DNA of 64,000 bases from Pseudothauera hydrothermalis (lineage in GTDB: Bacteria; Pseudomonadota; Gammaproteobacteria; Burkholderiales; Rhodocyclaceae). The stretch's first letter is position 1; each line of letters starts with the position of its first letter. The notes below the pieces were generated by a model. That model had not been told where the DNA came from, did no database searches, and saw nothing but the letters and a program-made list of their open reading frames with translations. Shown here in pieces: positions 12,493-20,997 of this stretch. The position numbers were made by a program, and so were the translations under genes. Where the stretch lies: positions 2,356,001-2,420,000 of the forward strand of contig NZ_CP029331.1 of NCBI RefSeq assembly GCF_003345255.1, read 5' to 3'.

Positions 12493-12777
12493 TCAGCCTT
12501 CGGGCGGCAGCAGCGTGGCGGCGCCATAGACCGCAGCCAGACTGCGCAGGCCGTCCGGCATGCCACGAACCGCCAGGCAACGGCCGTGTTTGCGCGCGGT
12601 CCGCAACCAGTCGAACAGCAAGGCCAAGGCCGCCGAGTCGGCCGTACTGACTGCGGACAGGTCGATGACGCAGTCAGCCGCAGCCACCTGCTGGCGACCG
12701 GCCTCGAGCACAGCGCCCACCGTGGCCATGGTCAACGGCCCCTCCAAGCGCAACAAACCGCCATCGACTTCGATCAT
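12493..12777 (-). CDS. mlaB: STAS-domain protein MlaB
   Basis: This 94-residue STAS domain has the conserved segment VIDLSAVSTADSAALALLFDWL, which includes the Ser/Thr region used by MlaB to contact MlaF. In the Mla complex (MlaFEDB) it stabilises the inner-membrane ATPase. The gene overlaps the end of mlaC by 4 bases and ends the core mlaFEDACB series. It is cytoplasmic, without a signal sequence. Confidence 0.9.
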   Translation of the reverse strand: MIEVDGGLLRLEGPLTMATVGAVLEAGRQQVAAADCVIDLSAVSTADSAALALLFDWLRTARKHGRCLAVRGMPDGLRSLAAVYGAATLLPPEG

Positions 12778-13391
12778 CGGCGCGCTGCTTTCCCGGCTAA
12801 CTCGTTGTTGCGTCGCTCCAAGGTCGCAATCAAGCCATCGATGCCGCTGCGACGAATCTCTTGAGAGAAAGTGCTGCGGTAGTTGGTCACCAAGCTGCCC
12901 CCCGCGACGATAACATCGAACACCTTCCAGCCCGCATCGGTGCGTTCGAGCACATAGTCGATGGCAATGGGCTGCGCGCCCGGCTGACGCACTTCGGTGC
13001 GCACCTGCACCGTGGTGTCTGTCGGCGCGGCACGCAAGGGCAGAAATGCGATGGTCTGGTCGCGGTATTGGGTCAACGCATTCGAATAAGTACGCACCAA
13101 CAAGGTGCGGAAAGCATCGGTCAGGCGGGCTTGCTGCGCAGGCGAAGCATCGCGCCAGTCGCGCCCCACCGCCAGCATGGTCATGCGGCGGAAATCGAAG
13201 TGAGGCAGCACTTTCTCCTCGACCAAGGCGATGGCCTTGTCGGCATTGCCGTGCTGGATGTCCTGGTCTTGGCGGACGATGCCGAGCACTTCATCGGTGA
13301 CGCTGCGCACCAGTTGATCGGGCGGGGTCAGTCCGGCGCTCACCGGTAAAACACTAAACAGAAAACAGCAAGCAAGAACAAATTTCTTCAT
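12774..13391 (-). CDS. mlaC: Periplasmic phospholipid shuttle MlaC
   Basis: The 205-residue precursor starts at 13391 with a Sec signal peptide (MKKFVLACCFLFSVLPVSA) and then the MlaC/Ttg2D domain: HFDFRRMTMLAVGRDWRDASPAQQARL, LVRTYSNALTQYRDQ and WKVFDVIVAGGSLVTNYRSTF. MlaC carries phospholipids between outer-membrane MlaA and the inner-membrane MlaFEDB complex. It lies 7 bases after mlaA. Longer upstream readings in this frame overlap mlaA and lack the signal peptide. Confidence 0.95.
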   Translation of the reverse strand: MKKFVLACCFLFSVLPVSAGLTPPDQLVRSVTDEVLGIVRQDQDIQHGNADKAIALVEEKVLPHFDFRRMTMLAVGRDWRDASPAQQARLTDAFRTLLVRTYSNALTQYRDQTIAFLPLRAAPTDTTVQVRTEVRQPGAQPIAIDYVLERTDAGWKVFDVIVAGGSLVTNYRSTFSQEIRRSGIDGLIATLERRNNELAGKAARR

Positions 13392-13398
13392 TCCGATT

Positions 13399-14247
13399 TC
13401 ACTCGTACTCGAACCCAGGCGATTTGTGGACCGCTGCAACGACCGGTTCCACCAGTTCCAACCGAGCCGCCGCGGCAACGGCCGCCACATCGGCCCAGCG
13501 CGGCGCCTGCCCCGGCAGCACGGCACCATTGAAATCTTCGTACTCGACTGGCGGATTGCCGTCATGGATTTTGTAACGGCGCTGCTGCAGGTAAAAGTCG
13601 CGCACAAAGATGTACTTGTCGAAAGTGCTCTCCTCCAAGGCGCGGTCGGCACCCAGCAAGGTCGCACGCGTGTGGGTGATGTCCAGCGCCCGGAGGGTGT
13701 TACGGGTCGGCACATGAGTCGGGCGCCAGCCCTCGTCGCCGACCAGATCGAACGGCAGCACAGCGGCATCGCGCACGGTGCGCGGCCCAAAGAATGGCAG
13801 CACGAAGTATGCGCCATCGCCCACGCCCCACACCGCCAACGTCTGGCCTAAGTCCTCATCGTGCTTGGGCAGCTTAGCCTCGCTGGCGATATCGAGCAGG
13901 CCGAAAATGCCAAACACCGAATTGACCATGAACCGCATCCAATCGGACAAGGCTTCGGCCGGCTTGCCCTGCAGCAGATTGTTCAGCCCGATCCACGGAT
14001 CGGCCAGATTGCTGAAGAAATTGCCCACGCCGGTTTGCACCGGCTTTGGCGTCACTGCGTCATACACCTGCGCAACCGGCTTGACCAACACCTTGTCCAG
14101 GTTTTCGTTGAACGCAAACATCGCCCGGTTGTACCCCTCGAGCGGGTCGTCCGGATTGCGCGGGGTGCTGGCACAGCCGCCAACCAGGATCGCACCGCAA
14201 ACCACCACGGCGATCCGACGCAACAAAATGGACTTACGCGGGCTCAT
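13399..14247 (-). CDS. mlaA: Outer-membrane lipoprotein MlaA (VacJ)
   Basis: The 282-residue lipoprotein has a lipobox ending in Cys25 (AILVGGC) and the VacJ core: DPLEGYNRAMFAFNENLDK, NFFSNLADPWIGLNNLLQGK, GFGLLDIAS-like GIFGLLDIASEAKLPKHDEDLGQTLAVWGVG and YFVLPFFGPRTVRDA. It removes mislocalised phospholipids from the outer leaflet and hands them to MlaC. In this operon it sits between mlaD and mlaC, a common betaproteobacterial order. The C terminus, after about residue 225, is Ala/Val-rich and variable. Confidence 0.95.
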   Translation of the reverse strand: MSPRKSILLRRIAVVVCGAILVGGCASTPRNPDDPLEGYNRAMFAFNENLDKVLVKPVAQVYDAVTPKPVQTGVGNFFSNLADPWIGLNNLLQGKPAEALSDWMRFMVNSVFGIFGLLDIASEAKLPKHDEDLGQTLAVWGVGDGAYFVLPFFGPRTVRDAAVLPFDLVGDEGWRPTHVPTRNTLRALDITHTRATLLGADRALEESTFDKYIFVRDFYLQQRRYKIHDGNPPVEYEDFNGAVLPGQAPRWADVAAVAAAARLELVEPVVAAVHKSPGFEYE

Positions 14248-14273
14248 CGTCGTTCTCCCGAGTTGGTTGGCGC

Positions 14274-14741
14274 TCAGTTGGCAGGCGTTTCGGCAGCACG
14301 ATCATAGAGGAACTGACCGATCAGCTTTTCCAGCACCACGGCCGACTGCGTCATGCGGATGGTGTCGCCATCGGCCAGCATATCGACGTCGCCCCCCGGC
14401 TCCAGCCCGACATATTGTTCGCCAAGCAGGCCGGAGGTGAGGATAGTGGCGATGGTGTCGCGTGGAAACGGATAGCGCGATTCAATTCGCAAGCTTACCA
14501 CCGCACGATAACGCTCCGGGTCGAAGCGGATGTCAGCCACCCGACCGACCACCACCCCTGCGCTTTTGACCGGCGCGCGCACTTTGAGGCCGCCGATATT
14601 GTCGAACGGCGCTTCGATCAGATAGGTTGGCTGGTTATTGAAACCAGCGAAATTACCCACTTTCATCGCCAAAAAAAGCAGCGCGGCAATACCGATCGCC
14701 ACAAAGAAGCCGACCCACAGGTCGAGCACGGTACGGCTCAT
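14274..14741 (-). CDS. mlaD: MCE-domain protein MlaD
   Basis: The 155-residue protein has one N-terminal membrane helix (LWVGFFVAIGIAALLFLAMKV) and a single MCE domain (about residues 38-118) with YLIEAPFDNIGGLKVRAPVKSAGVVVGRV and the hydrophobic pore segment LTSGLLGEQYVGLEPGG. MlaD hexamers form the substrate tunnel on MlaE. The gene overlaps mlaE by 4 bases. The length is typical. Confidence 0.95.
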   Translation of the reverse strand: MSRTVLDLWVGFFVAIGIAALLFLAMKVGNFAGFNNQPTYLIEAPFDNIGGLKVRAPVKSAGVVVGRVADIRFDPERYRAVVSLRIESRYPFPRDTIATILTSGLLGEQYVGLEPGGDVDMLADGDTIRMTQSAVVLEKLIGQFLYDRAAETPAN

Positions 14742-15532
14742 GATTGACCCCGGAACATAAAAGAAGTCAGCACAAAATCCAGCGCCAGAATGGCCAACGC
14801 GGAACTCACTACGGTGCGGGTAATGGCGCGCGACACGCCCTCGGCGGTGGGGGTGCAGTCGTAACCTTCGAACACCGCGATCAGCGACACCGCAATGCCG
14901 AATACCACGCTCTTGATCACACCGTTGATGATGTCGTAACGCACATCCACGGCCGCCTGCATCTGCGACCAGAAGGCGCCGCCATCGACGCCGATGAACA
15001 CGACCCCGATCAGCCAGCCGCCGAGGATGCCCATGGCGGAGAACAGCGCGGCCAATAGCGGCATGGAGATCACCCCTCCCCAGAAGCGCGGCGCCACCAC
15101 GCGCGCCAGCGGGCTGACCGCCATCATGTCCATGGCCTTGAGCTGTTCGGTGGTCTTCATCAACCCGATCTCGGCGGTGACCGCGGAGCCGGCCCGACTG
15201 GCGAAGAGCAGCCCAGCCACCACCGGCCCCAACTCGCGGGTGAGCGACAACGCCACCAGCACGCCCAGCGCTTCGCTGGAACCGTATCGCTGCAGCGTCT
15301 CATAGCCTTGCAGGCCGAGCACTAACCCGACGAACAGCCCGGAGACCAGGATGATCAGCAGCGACAGCACGCCGGAGAAGTAGATTTCGCGTAGGGTCAG
15401 GTGCAGCCGGCGGAAAGACTGCCCGGAATAGCGCAGCACCAGGATGAAAAAGCGCGCCGCGAAGCCTAAACGCCAGATGCCGTCGATCACTCGCGCGCCC
15501 AAACGGCGCAATCCGTCGCGCACACGCATCAT
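14738..15532 (-). CDS. mlaE: Phospholipid ABC transporter permease MlaE
   Basis: The 264-residue membrane protein has the MlaE family features: an N-terminal amphipathic helix (GRRLGARVIDGIWRLG-like), five membrane helices, and the conserved motifs LVALSLTRELGPVVAGLLFASRAGSAVTAEIG and EQLKAMDMMAVSPLARVVAPRFWGG. It forms the membrane dimer of the MlaFEDB complex. It overlaps mlaF and mlaD by 4 bases each. Confidence 0.95.
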   Translation of the reverse strand: MMRVRDGLRRLGARVIDGIWRLGFAARFFILVLRYSGQSFRRLHLTLREIYFSGVLSLLIILVSGLFVGLVLGLQGYETLQRYGSSEALGVLVALSLTRELGPVVAGLLFASRAGSAVTAEIGLMKTTEQLKAMDMMAVSPLARVVAPRFWGGVISMPLLAALFSAMGILGGWLIGVVFIGVDGGAFWSQMQAAVDVRYDIINGVIKSVVFGIAVSLIAVFEGYDCTPTAEGVSRAITRTVVSSALAILALDFVLTSFMFRGQS

Positions 15533-16368
15533 TGACCCTCCCCGCCCAATAGGCTGGCTTCCAGCGGCGGCGCCGGGTAGTGGAAGGGCACCGGCCCGTC
15601 GGCTTCAGCATGGACGAACTGATGCACAAAGGGGTCGCGGGAAGCGCGGATCTCCTCCGGCGTGCCGTGCGCGACGATCCGTCCATCGGAGACGAAATAG
15701 ACGTAATCGACGATTTGCAGCGACTCTTGCACGTCATGTGTCACCAAAATGGAGCTCGCCCCCAGCGCATCGTTGAGACGGCGGATCAACTGGCCGATGA
15801 CACCCAGCGAGATCGGATCCAGGCCGGCAAAGGGTTCGTCATACATGATCAGCATCGGATCGAGCGCGACCGCACGCGCCAACGCCACCCGCCGCGCCAT
15901 CCCGCCCGACAACTCCGCCGGACGCAGCGCCTCGGCGCCACGCAAGCCCACCGCATTGAGCTTCAAGCGGACCAGATCGCGCACCAACTCCGGCGGCAGG
16001 TCGGTGTGCTCACGCAGAGGAAAAGCAACGTTGTCAAAAACCGACATGTCGGTAAAGAGCGCGCCGAACTGAAACAGCATGCCCATGCGGCGGCGCAGCG
16101 CGTAGAGTTCATCGCGCGACAACTGCGCCAGATCTTGCCCGTCGACCTCGACGCGACCAGCCGATGCACGCAGTTGCCCACCGATCAGACGCAGCAAAGT
16201 GGTCTTGCCACACCCGCTGCCGCCCATGATCGCCACCACCTGACCGCGATGCACCGACAGATCGATGCCGCGCAGAACCTCGCGCTCGCCATAGGCGAAA
16301 CGCACATTGCGCAGACAAACCAGAGTCGAAGGCGGGGCGGGGGGCACGGCGGTCAATCCAAGGCTCAA
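15529..16368 (-). CDS. mlaF: Phospholipid ABC transporter ATPase MlaF
   Basis: The protein is about 279 residues. Walker A is GGSGCGKTTLLR, the signature is LSGGMARRVALARAVALD, Walker B is LIMYDEPFAGLD, and the switch histidine lies in LVTHDV. A C-terminal tail after SDGRIVAHGT is typical of MlaF. The first codon is uncertain: the frame opens with TTG at 16368, and a GTG at 16347 is an alternative. No strong ribosome site precedes either. It is the first gene of the Mla operon and diverges from kdsD across about 190 bases. Confidence 0.93.
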   Translation of the reverse strand: MSLGLTAVPPAPPSTLVCLRNVRFAYGEREVLRGIDLSVHRGQVVAIMGGSGCGKTTLLRLIGGQLRASAGRVEVDGQDLAQLSRDELYALRRRMGMLFQFGALFTDMSVFDNVAFPLREHTDLPPELVRDLVRLKLNAVGLRGAEALRPAELSGGMARRVALARAVALDPMLIMYDEPFAGLDPISLGVIGQLIRRLNDALGASSILVTHDVQESLQIVDYVYFVSDGRIVAHGTPEEIRASRDPFVHQFVHAEADGPVPFHYPAPPLEASLLGGEGQ

Positions 16369-16557
16369 CGAATCAAAAACGCGATTTTATCAGAGCCAAA
16401 GCGACAACCTTGTAACCGGTGTTGCATCGCCGATCACAACAGCAGCGCGCCCATCCATTGGGGCTGTCGGCGCGCGGGGCATTGGAGGCGCTCTGATATA
16501 ATCCGCCACCCGACTGCGGCAGGCGCCCGCCTGCCCCCGATGCCTGGAGACTTAGCG

Positions 16558-17553
16558 ATGCCTGAAGCCCGCTCTTCACACTCCACCACTCAAAATGCCG
16601 CGGCTCTCGCCAAGCGCGTGCTACTCATCGAGGCGCGCGCAGTGGCCGCGCTGGCCGATCGAGTGGGGGACGCATTCGAGCGTGCGGTTGCGATGATTTT
16701 GCAACGCAACGGACGTGTGATCGTCACCGGCATCGGCAAATCGGGACACATCGCCCGCAAGCTGGCTGCCACCTTGGCCAGCACCGGCACCCCGGCCTAC
16801 TTCGTTCATGCCGCCGAGGCCGCGCACGGCGATCTGGGCATGATTACAGCCGAAGACGTGGTCATCGCACTGTCCAACTCGGGTGCCAGTGAGGAGCTGC
16901 TGACCATCGTTCCCCTGGTCAAACGCCGCGGCGCCCGCCTGATCAGCATGACCGGCAACCCCGCTTCACCTCTGGCACGCGAAGCCGACATCCACCTGGA
17001 CGCCGCAGTGGCCGAAGAAGCCTGTCCGCTCAATCTCGCCCCCACGGCCAGCACCACCGCGGCGCTGGCGCTGGGCGATGCACTGGCGGTGGCCTTGCTG
17101 GACGCGCGCGGTTTCGGCGCCGAAGACTTCGCCCGCTCCCACCCGGGCGGCGCACTGGGCCGGCGTCTGCTGACCCATGTACGGGACGTGATGCGTCCGG
17201 CCGAGCGTGTTCCGGCGACCAGCGCCGATGCCAGTCTCAGCGACGCACTGCTGCTGGTCACCCGCGGCGGCATGGGCATGGTCGCGGCGATCGACACCCA
17301 GCGCCGCCCAGTGGGCATCTTCACCGACGGCGATCTGCGCCGCGCGCTGGAAAAAGGCTGCGATGTGCGCACCGCCCGCCTGGCCGAGCTGATGACCCGC
17401 AACCCACACACCATTTCTGCAGACGCCTTGGCGGTCGAGGCGGCCGAAATGATGGAGCGGTTGCGCATCAGTCAGTTGATCGCGGTCGATGGCGAGGGGC
17501 GCTTGACCGGCGCACTGACCACCCACGATCTAATGCAAGCCAAGGTCATCTGA
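16558..17553 (+). CDS. kdsD: Arabinose-5-phosphate isomerase (KpsF/GutQ/KdsD)
   Basis: The 331-residue protein converts ribulose 5-phosphate to arabinose 5-phosphate for Kdo synthesis. An N-terminal SIS domain (GIGKSGHIARKLAATLASTGTPA-type region, VIALSNSGASEE) precedes two CBS domains (from about residue 205). The start at 16558 has GGAG eight bases upstream; an in-frame ATG at 16540 and the long open frame further left are rejected. The stop overlaps the kdsC start, and kdsC-lptC-lptA follow, so the operon builds and exports LPS core precursor. Confidence 0.95.
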   Translation: MPEARSSHSTTQNAAALAKRVLLIEARAVAALADRVGDAFERAVAMILQRNGRVIVTGIGKSGHIARKLAATLASTGTPAYFVHAAEAAHGDLGMITAEDVVIALSNSGASEELLTIVPLVKRRGARLISMTGNPASPLAREADIHLDAAVAEEACPLNLAPTASTTAALALGDALAVALLDARGFGAEDFARSHPGGALGRRLLTHVRDVMRPAERVPATSADASLSDALLLVTRGGMGMVAAIDTQRRPVGIFTDGDLRRALEKGCDVRTARLAELMTRNPHTISADALAVEAAEMMERLRISQLIAVDGEGRLTGALTTHDLMQAKVI

Positions 17554-18074
17554 TGGCAGCACCGCGTTCCCCCGCCCACATCCGCCTGATGGGCTTCGAT
17601 GTCGATGGTGTGCTCACCGACGGCAGCCTGTATTTCACCTCGCAAGGCGAGGAAATCAAGGTATTTTCCAGCCAGGACGGTCACGGCCTGAAAATGTTGC
17701 AAAGCGCGGGGATTGAGGTAGTGATCATCAGCGGCCGCAGTTCGCCCGCCCTGCAGCTGCGTGCGGCCGATCTCGGCATTGCCGAACTGCATATGGGTGT
17801 CGATGACAAGCGCGCCTGCCTGGATGCGCTGCTGGCCCGGCGCGGCCTGATGCGCGAACAGGCGGGCTACATGGGTGACGACCTGGTCGACCTGCCCATT
17901 CTGCGCGCCTGCGGCTTTTCTGCCACCCCCGCCGACGGCCACGGTTTTGTGCGACGCCATGTCGATTACGTCGCCCGCCACGGCGGCGGCCGGGGCGCGG
18001 TACGCGAAGTCTGTGAGCACATTCTTGCCAGTCAGGGGCGCCTGGACGCCATGCTGGCCGCCTACCTGAGTTGA
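17553..18074 (+). CDS. kdsC: 3-deoxy-D-manno-octulosonate 8-phosphate phosphatase
   Basis: This 173-residue HAD phosphatase has the nucleophile motif GFDVDGVLTDG (residues 14-24), motif II in IISGRSS, and GYMGDDLVDLPIL for the metal-binding acidic residues. It lacks a cap domain, as KdsC does, and acts as a tetramer to release Kdo from Kdo-8-phosphate. It starts one base before the kdsD stop ends and is followed three bases later by lptC. Confidence 0.95.
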   Translation: MAAPRSPAHIRLMGFDVDGVLTDGSLYFTSQGEEIKVFSSQDGHGLKMLQSAGIEVVIISGRSSPALQLRAADLGIAELHMGVDDKRACLDALLARRGLMREQAGYMGDDLVDLPILRACGFSATPADGHGFVRRHVDYVARHGGGRGAVREVCEHILASQGRLDAMLAAYLS

Positions 18075-18077
18075 GTC

Positions 18078-18662
18078 ATGCGCGTGCCCGCCCATCGCCT
18101 CTACCCAGTCATCGCGCTCGCACTGCTGGCCGGCGGAACATACTGGCTGGCGCGAATAAGCGCACCGGAAGACGACAGCCCGAGACCGGCCGAACGCGGC
18201 AAACCCGACTTCGTTGCCACCGGCGCCCGCCTGCAGGGCTTCGACGCCAACGGCCGAGAACGCTACGAGCTACTCGCCGACCGCATCAGTCACTATCCTG
18301 GCACCGATGTGAGCCTGTTCGACAAGCCGCGTCTGATCCAACGTGCGTCTGACGGCCGCCGGCTTTTCCTCACCGCAGACAGCGGCGAAGCCTATCGGCA
18401 AGGTGACGAAGTCCGGATGCGCGGCAATGTTCGCGGTCGGCGCAGCGGCCTTGCCGGACAAGCGGACGACACGCTGTCTACCGAAACACTGACCGTGTGG
18501 CCCAAGGACGAGCGCGTGCTGAGCCGCAGCCCCGTGGTGTTGACCCGCGGCAACACCGTGATTCACGCGCAAGGTCTGCAAGCCGACAACATTTTTGGCA
18601 CGCTGCGGCTGACCGGCCAAGTGTATGCCACCCTACCGCGTAGCAACCGGACATCGCCATGA
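18078..18662 (+). CDS. lptC: LPS export protein LptC
   Basis: The 194-residue protein has a single N-terminal membrane anchor (LYPVIALALLAGGTYWLA) and a periplasmic beta-jellyroll with PDFVATGARLQGFDANGRERYELLADRISHYPGTD. LptC links the inner-membrane LptBFG ATPase complex to LptA in the periplasmic LPS bridge. The end overlaps lptA by 4 bases. Sequence conservation in LptC is low, so the call relies on fold pattern plus neighbours. Confidence 0.9.
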   Translation: MRVPAHRLYPVIALALLAGGTYWLARISAPEDDSPRPAERGKPDFVATGARLQGFDANGRERYELLADRISHYPGTDVSLFDKPRLIQRASDGRRLFLTADSGEAYRQGDEVRMRGNVRGRRSGLAGQADDTLSTETLTVWPKDERVLSRSPVVLTRGNTVIHAQGLQADNIFGTLRLTGQVYATLPRSNRTSP

Positions 18663-19210
18663 CACGCATGCTGGTCCTTACCCTGCTCGTTCTGGCTGTT
18701 ACCAGCGCACCTGCCATGGCAGAGCGCGCCGATCGGAAACAGCCGGTCAATATCGAGGCCGACCGGGTCACCATTGACGACCGCAACAAAACCCATGTGT
18801 TCGAGGGCAAAGTAGTCCTCACTCAAGGTACGTTGCAGATCCGGGGAGACAAGCTGGTGGTCACCCAGGGCGCCGACGGTTTTCAGACCGGCATCGCCAC
18901 CGGCACCGAAGGCCGCCTGGCCACCTTCCGCCAGCGCCGCGAAGGCAGCAATGACTATGTGGAAGGTGAGGCCGAGCGCATCGAGTACGACAGCCGCAGC
19001 GAGCGCGCCAAGCTGTTCGTGCGCGCCTATGTGAAGAGCGGCGGGGATGAGGTCCGCGGCCACTACATCGAGTATGACGCCCTGAGCGAGAACTACGTGG
19101 TCACCAACGCGCCAGGCGATCGCGCAGCGGGCAGCGGCTCACGGGTGCGCGCAGTGATCCAACCCAAAGGCTCCTCGGCAGCGGCCGACAATCCGGTCGC
19201 GGGCCAATAG
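18659..19210 (+). CDS. lptA: LPS periplasmic bridge protein LptA
   Basis: The 183-residue precursor has a signal peptide ([18 protein letters not shown]) and the OstA-like beta-jellyroll: [41 protein letters not shown] and [20 protein letters not shown]. LptA polymerises into the filament carrying LPS across the periplasm. lptB would normally follow; here the next gene is an enoyl-CoA hydratase 49 bases later. Confidence 0.93.
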   Translation: MTRMLVLTLLVLAVTSAPAMAERADRKQPVNIEADRVTIDDRNKTHVFEGKVVLTQGTLQIRGDKLVVTQGADGFQTGIATGTEGRLATFRQRREGSNDYVEGEAERIEYDSRSERAKLFVRAYVKSGGDEVRGHYIEYDALSENYVVTNAPGDRAAGSGSRVRAVIQPKGSSAAADNPVAGQ

Positions 19211-19259
19211 CGTCATCTTGAGCACAACACGCGCAACATCCACCACGCAAGGAGAGTGC

Positions 19260-20036
19260 ATGAGCTACGAACACATTTTGGTTGAAACCCGCGGCCGCGT
19301 CGGCCTGATCACACTCAACCGCCCCAAGGCGCTCAACGCGCTCAACGACGCCTTGGTCGATGAGGTCGGCCGCGCGCTCGACGGTTTCGAAGCCGATGAG
19401 GGCATCGGCGCGATCGTCATCACCGGCTCGGACAAAGCGTTTGCCGCCGGCGCGGACATTGGCGCCATGGCCCAGTTTTCCTACATGGACGCCTTCAAGG
19501 GCGACTACATCACCCGTAACTGGGAGAGAGTCAAGACCTGCCGCAAGCCGGTCATCGCCGCGGTCGCCGGCTTTGCGCTGGGTGGTGGTTGTGAGTTGGC
19601 GATGATGTGCGACATGATCATCGCCGCCGAAACCGCCAAGTTCGGCCAGCCCGAAATCAAGCTCGGTATTCTGCCGGGGGCCGGCGGCACCCAGCGCCTG
19701 CCGCGCGCCGTCGGCAAAGCCAAAGCCATGGATCTGTGCCTCACCGCCCGCTTCATGGACGCCGCCGAGGCCGAGCGTGCGGGTCTGGTCGCTCGCGTGG
19801 TGCCTGCCGACAAGCTTCTCGATGAAGCCCTGTCCGCGGCGCAAACCATCGCCAGCTACTCTTTGCCCGTGGTCATGATGATCAAGGAATCCATCAACCG
19901 CGCCTTTGAAAGCGGCTTAAGCGAGGGCTTGCTGTTCGAGCGCCGGGTATTCCACGCCGCCTTTGCGCTGGAAGACCAAAAAGAAGGCATGGCCGCCTTC
20001 GTCGAGAAGCGCAAGCCCGACTTCAAGCACCGCTGA
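19260..20036 (+). CDS. Enoyl-CoA hydratase
   Basis: This 258-residue crotonase-fold enzyme starts at 19260 behind a clear GGAGAG site. Oxyanion-hole segments are [12 protein letters not shown] and [18 protein letters not shown], and the two catalytic glutamates fall in GCELAM and [14 protein letters not shown], so the active site is intact. It hydrates trans-2-enoyl-CoA in fatty-acid oxidation or PHA precursor supply. It stands downstream of lptA, not in a beta-oxidation operon, and a phasin gene follows further on. The exact substrate is unknown. Confidence 0.93.
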   Translation: MSYEHILVETRGRVGLITLNRPKALNALNDALVDEVGRALDGFEADEGIGAIVITGSDKAFAAGADIGAMAQFSYMDAFKGDYITRNWERVKTCRKPVIAAVAGFALGGGCELAMMCDMIIAAETAKFGQPEIKLGILPGAGGTQRLPRAVGKAKAMDLCLTARFMDAAEAERAGLVARVVPADKLLDEALSAAQTIASYSLPVVMMIKESINRAFESGLSEGLLFERRVFHAAFALEDQKEGMAAFVEKRKPDFKHR

Positions 20037-20054
20037 GCGTCGCCTCTCCGCCGC

Positions 20055-20080
20055 AGACGGCCGGCCTTGTGCCGGCCGTT
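20055..20080 (+). terminator. Hairpin after the enoyl-CoA hydratase gene
   Basis: ACGGCCGGC and GCCGGCCGT form a strong stem with a short loop about 20 bases past the stop codon. The following T tract is interrupted (TTGTCGTTT), so termination efficiency is uncertain. Confidence 0.6.
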
Positions 20081-20246
20081 GTCGTTTACCCGCCCTGTCA
20101 TGGGGGCGTCACAACACAAGTCCATGCTTGGACACACAATGAGCCAAGGCAACGGTCCGCAGAGCCGCCCTCTCCCGCTCAGGCAGCAGCATTCAACTGT
20201 GTCAGCCTCCCGTAAGCGATTGAAGCAGATAATTGAATTGTTATGA

Positions 20247-20319
20247 TGCAATGCACAAGACAAGGCTTGACTCGATGCATTTCGCTTCTATAATCCAACG
20301 CATGATGCAGCGCAGCAAA
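20247..20319 (+). promoter_or_regulatory. Phasin gene promoter with flanking repeated operator-like motifs
   Basis: TTGACT (20267-20272) and TATAAT (20289-20294), 16 bases apart, form a near-perfect sigma-70 promoter. Upstream lies TGCAATGCACAA (20247-20258) and downstream TGCAGC plus GCAGCAAA (20306-20319). The same motifs at the same spacing occur before the second phasin gene near 59.7 kb. The flanking motifs are candidate sites for a PhaR-type repressor. Promoter certain by consensus; regulator inferred. Confidence 0.8.
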
Positions 20320-20384
20320 CTGGATCGTCCGATAGGTTGCCGCATGCAGCGTCACAACCGCCCCGTTCAATGAAGGAGACTCAC

Positions 20385-20948
20385 ATGTTTGCCACCCCCG
20401 AGCAGTTCGCCGCCGCGAACAAAGCCAACATCGAAACCCTGCTGACCCTGGCCAACACCGCCTTTGCCAGCGCCGAGCGCCTGGCCGCGTTGAACCTGAA
20501 CACCGCCCGCACGCTGCTCGAGGACGGTGTAGCCAATGCCAAGGCCATGCTCGCGGTCAAAGACGTACAGGAACTGATCAACCTGCAAACCTCGCTGGCC
20601 CAGCCGCTGGTGGAAAAAGTCGTGGCCTACGCGCGCAATGTTTATGAGATTGCCTCGCAAAGCCAGGAAGAAATCTCCAAGCTGCTGGAAAGCCAGATTG
20701 CCGAAATCAACAAAGGCGTCGCTTCGGCACTGGACAAGGCTGCCAAGTCCGCGCCGGCCGGTTCCGATGTCGCCGTGGCGGCGGTCAAGTCGGCGATTGC
20801 TGCGGCCAACAGCGCTTATGACAGCATGAGCAAGGCTGCCAAGCAGGTCGCTGAAATTGCCGAAGCCAACGTGGCTGCCGCAACCAACGCCACCGTCAAG
20901 GCAGTCAGCTCCACTGCCAAGGCTGCTGGCACCAAGAAAGCCGCTTGA
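20385..20948 (+). CDS. Phasin family protein (first copy)
   Basis: The 187-residue helical, Ala-rich protein matches the PHA-granule phasin family: QFAAANKANIETLLTLANTAFASAERLAALNLNTARTLLED, then LVEKVVAYARNVYEIASQSQEEISKLLE, and a low-complexity Ala/Lys tail. Phasins coat polyhydroxyalkanoate granules. A GGAG site precedes the ATG at 20385. A strong promoter lies upstream and a terminator downstream, so it is monocistronic. It is closely similar to the protein at 59795-60355, including the stretch KSAPAGSDVAV, indicating a paralog pair. Confidence 0.93.
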   Translation: MFATPEQFAAANKANIETLLTLANTAFASAERLAALNLNTARTLLEDGVANAKAMLAVKDVQELINLQTSLAQPLVEKVVAYARNVYEIASQSQEEISKLLESQIAEINKGVASALDKAAKSAPAGSDVAVAAVKSAIAAANSAYDSMSKAAKQVAEIAEANVAAATNATVKAVSSTAKAAGTKKAA

Positions 20949-20970
20949 CGCGCACCGCGCAACGCACCTC

Positions 20971-20997
20971 AAAGCCCCGCTGCGGCGGGGCTTTTTA
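20971..20997 (+). terminator. Rho-independent terminator of the phasin gene
   Basis: GCCCCGC (20974-20980) pairs with GCGGGGC (20985-20991) around TGCG and is followed by TTTTT. The T tract touches the stop codon of the convergent plsC gene, so the hairpin may serve both directions. Confidence 0.9.

Noticed and set aside
15580-16557. Long plus-strand open frame before kdsD
   Set aside because: It is the complement of mlaF; the His/Arg/Gln-rich translation is typical of antisense frames in GC-rich genes, and a clear ribosome site marks 16558.
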